In this document: in pieces, positions 62,661 through 64,000 of the stretch
Layout: each line of letters starts with the position of its first letter
Position numbering within the stretch: the first letter of the stretch is position 1
From: RGEC01 sp964475595
GTDB taxonomy: Bacteria > Bacteroidota > Bacteroidia > NS11-12g > UBA955
Direction: 5' to 3'
Assembly (NCBI GenBank): GCA_964475595.1
Contig: CAYYXG010000010.1
Location: 1 to 64,000, forward strand
Length of the DNA stretch: 64,000 nt
The notes under the pieces: generated by a model
Databases searched by the model: none
What the model saw: only the letters and a program-made list of their open reading frames with translations
Told to the model about the DNA's origin: nothing
Translations under genes and position numbers: made by a program

Positions 62661-62661
62661 A

Positions 62662-64000
62662 TTAAGTGCCTCGTTTTAACCACTTACGCCATTCGGGTAC
62701 AAACAGAAATACCCCTGTTATCGTCCACAATCCACAAGCAATCAGGAAACCATTCAGGTCAGCAATATTCCTAGAAACCACAGAAAAAATGGCATGGGCA
62801 GCATTTCCGGCCAAGATTATGTAAAAAATACGGTAGGCATTCAGGGCAAATCCTTTCTGCTGAATCACCCAATAGATACATATCAGTACAAACAAACACT
62901 GCGTAATCAACCCGGCTGTGGCCGCGCCGACAGCACCGCGCATTGGAATCAGCCATAAATTCAATCCGGCATTCACCAACACACATAGCAATGCCAGCAT
63001 TCCCAATTTTTTCAGTTCCCCTGCAGCGGTTAACCATGTGCCAAAAATATGCACCAAAGCCATGGGTAAAAAACATGACATTAATTTACCAAAAACAGTG
63101 ACATCTGAAGCAGTAATTACCACTTTACCGTCACCTGCATAGAACAGATCTAATAAAGGTTTGGCAAAAAATATCCCGGTAAACAGCAAAGGAACGGCCA
63201 CAAAAAGTATAATCCGTGTATTCAGCCACAAAAGCGCATCGGTAGGCTCTTGACGGCTGTGCATCCTGCTCAGTAAAGGCAGCAATTGCGAACTGATTAA
63301 GGTACTAAAAATGAGGGCAGCGTCCAGGAAGCGGAAACTGCGTGCATAATGCCCAACCTCAATGCCACCGCCGGGAGCGAGATGCCCTAGCATTTGGGTG
63401 TCGAGGCGGGTAAAAACAGCCATACAAAATGAAAGCATGGCAAACCAGCGCATGGATGCAAGCAGCGAAATACCACCTTCCGAAGTGGGTTCAGGTTCGG
63501 ATACATTTTGCCTGCGCGAAAAAAACCACGAAAAAAATAAAGACAACGTATAACCTGCCGTTTGGGGCAGCAAGAAATAATACAACCCTTTTTCGCCTTG
63601 AAGGCCATTGCCTGCGATGAGCCATGAAAGCAAGGCCACCGCTACGAACCGGTCTGCCACCGATGCAATGCTGTCGGTTTTAAACAAATGTCGGCCCTGC
63701 AAAATAGCCCGGAAATACAGCGTAAATCCTGCCAGCACCTGATTCAGAATAATCAAACCCAGCATATAAATATTCATATTCTGGATGAGTCCAAATAGGG
63801 CTGTAATCAGCACATAGGCAATTGCCAGCCACATTCTTAGTCCAAAAACCCCTGAAGGAACCGTATGCCCGGGTGCAGAAGCCACCTTGGCTGCAGTGTA
63901 GTTGTTCAATCCGAAATCCAGCAGAATATTGAATAACAACGCCAGTCCGAAAATGCCATAATACTGACCGTACAAGGCATCTCCGACATTTTTTTGCACA
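62662..64000 (-). CDS. Polysaccharide flippase (Wzx/MVF-like), N-terminus cut by the window edge
   Basis: At least 446 residues with about 12 hydrophobic helices. The frame runs off the right edge and the true start lies outside. The helical pattern, GEKGLYYFLLPQTAGYTLSL and LDTQMLGHLAPGGGIEVGHYARSFRFLDA match oligosaccharide flippases of the Wzx/polysaccharide-synthesis type, which move lipid-linked glycans across the inner membrane. It fits with the glycosyltransferases nearby. MATE-type exporters are a less likely alternative. Confidence 0.87.
   Translation of the reverse strand, partial: VQKNVGDALYGQYYGIFGLALLFNILLDFGLNNYTAAKVASAPGHTVPSGVFGLRMWLAIAYVLITALFGLIQNMNIYMLGLIILNQVLAGFTLYFRAILQGRHLFKTDSIASVADRFVAVALLSWLIAGNGLQGEKGLYYFLLPQTAGYTLSLFFSWFFSRRQNVSEPEPTSEGGISLLASMRWFAMLSFCMAVFTRLDTQMLGHLAPGGGIEVGHYARSFRFLDAALIFSTLISSQLLPLLSRMHSRQEPTDALLWLNTRIILFVAVPLLFTGIFFAKPLLDLFYAGDGKVVITASDVTVFGKLMSCFLPMALVHIFGTWLTAAGELKKLGMLALLCVLVNAGLNLWLIPMRGAVGAATAGLITQCLFVLICIYWVIQQKGFALNAYRIFYIILAGNAAHAIFSVVSRNIADLNGFLIACGLWTITGVFLFVPEWRKWLKRGT

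Overview
The window is a 64-kb piece of a Bacteroidota chromosome, most likely from a Chitinophagales- or Sphingobacteriales-like lineage; the exact order is inferred. The evidence is a SusC/Oar-type TonB-dependent receptor, three proteins with type IX secretion (T9SS) or gliding-motility C-terminal domains, the T9SS regulator PorX, a cytochrome aa3 operon in Bacteroidota gene order, and promoters of the Bacteroidota type (TTTG, 19 nt, TAnnTTTG). A run of ten Ns at 15282-15291 shows a draft scaffold. Nearly all the DNA is coding, with short gaps and many 1-8 nt overlaps.

Layout. 1-9.8 kb: the start of a Crp/Fnr regulator, an Oar-like receptor, a coupled metallophosphoesterase/glycosyltransferase pair, and a large multidomain T9SS cargo protein. 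9.9-11.7 kb: tRNA-Ala(GGC), then a small cREC-domain protein and an AT-rich orphan membrane protein, the only clearly accessory-looking genes. 11.8-25.3 kb: housekeeping genes (lpxB, surE, purM, xth, thiamine diphosphokinase, porX, tsaE, a GT-C membrane protein, gcvP, radC, recA). 25.3-34.2 kb: an 11-gene minus-strand operon for cytochrome c oxidase, with heme A synthesis and copper/assembly factors. 34.3-39.8 kb: a von Willebrand A protein, rsmA, an HD-domain hydrolase and a TPR protein on the minus strand, then a GIN-domain lipoprotein coupled to a rhomboid protease on the plus strand. 39.9-41.0 kb: two tRNA-Leu genes followed by about 0.9 kb of non-coding DNA packed with palindromes and repeats. 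41.0-45.0 kb: two secreted proteins and a membrane-spanning propeller/AraC-like regulator. 45.2-47.9 kb: queA, 3-hydroxyacyl-CoA dehydrogenase and maf. 47.9-55.2 kb: one giant PKD-repeat T9SS protein of 2427 residues. 55.2-64 kb: a subtilase, a methyltransferase, a GT2 glycosyltransferase, a YfhO-like membrane protein, glyA, a small membrane protein and a partial flippase.

The genes describe an aerobic, surface-active heterotroph. It respires through an aa3-type oxidase whose synthesis, heme A supply and copper loading are encoded together. It exports large adhesive or enzymatic proteins through T9SS under PorX control, builds lipid A and surface glycans (lpxB, the phosphoesterase/glycosyltransferase pair, GT2, flippase, YfhO), and channels one-carbon units through GlyA and GcvP. 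No CRISPR array, insertion sequence, prophage or complete known defence system was seen. The strongest candidates for something undescribed are the structured repeat island behind the tRNA-Leu genes, the cREC/orphan membrane gene pair behind tRNA-Ala, the propeller-to-AraC transmembrane regulator, a large insertion in cytochrome oxidase subunit II, and a 79-residue CPMC-motif protein in the oxidase operon.
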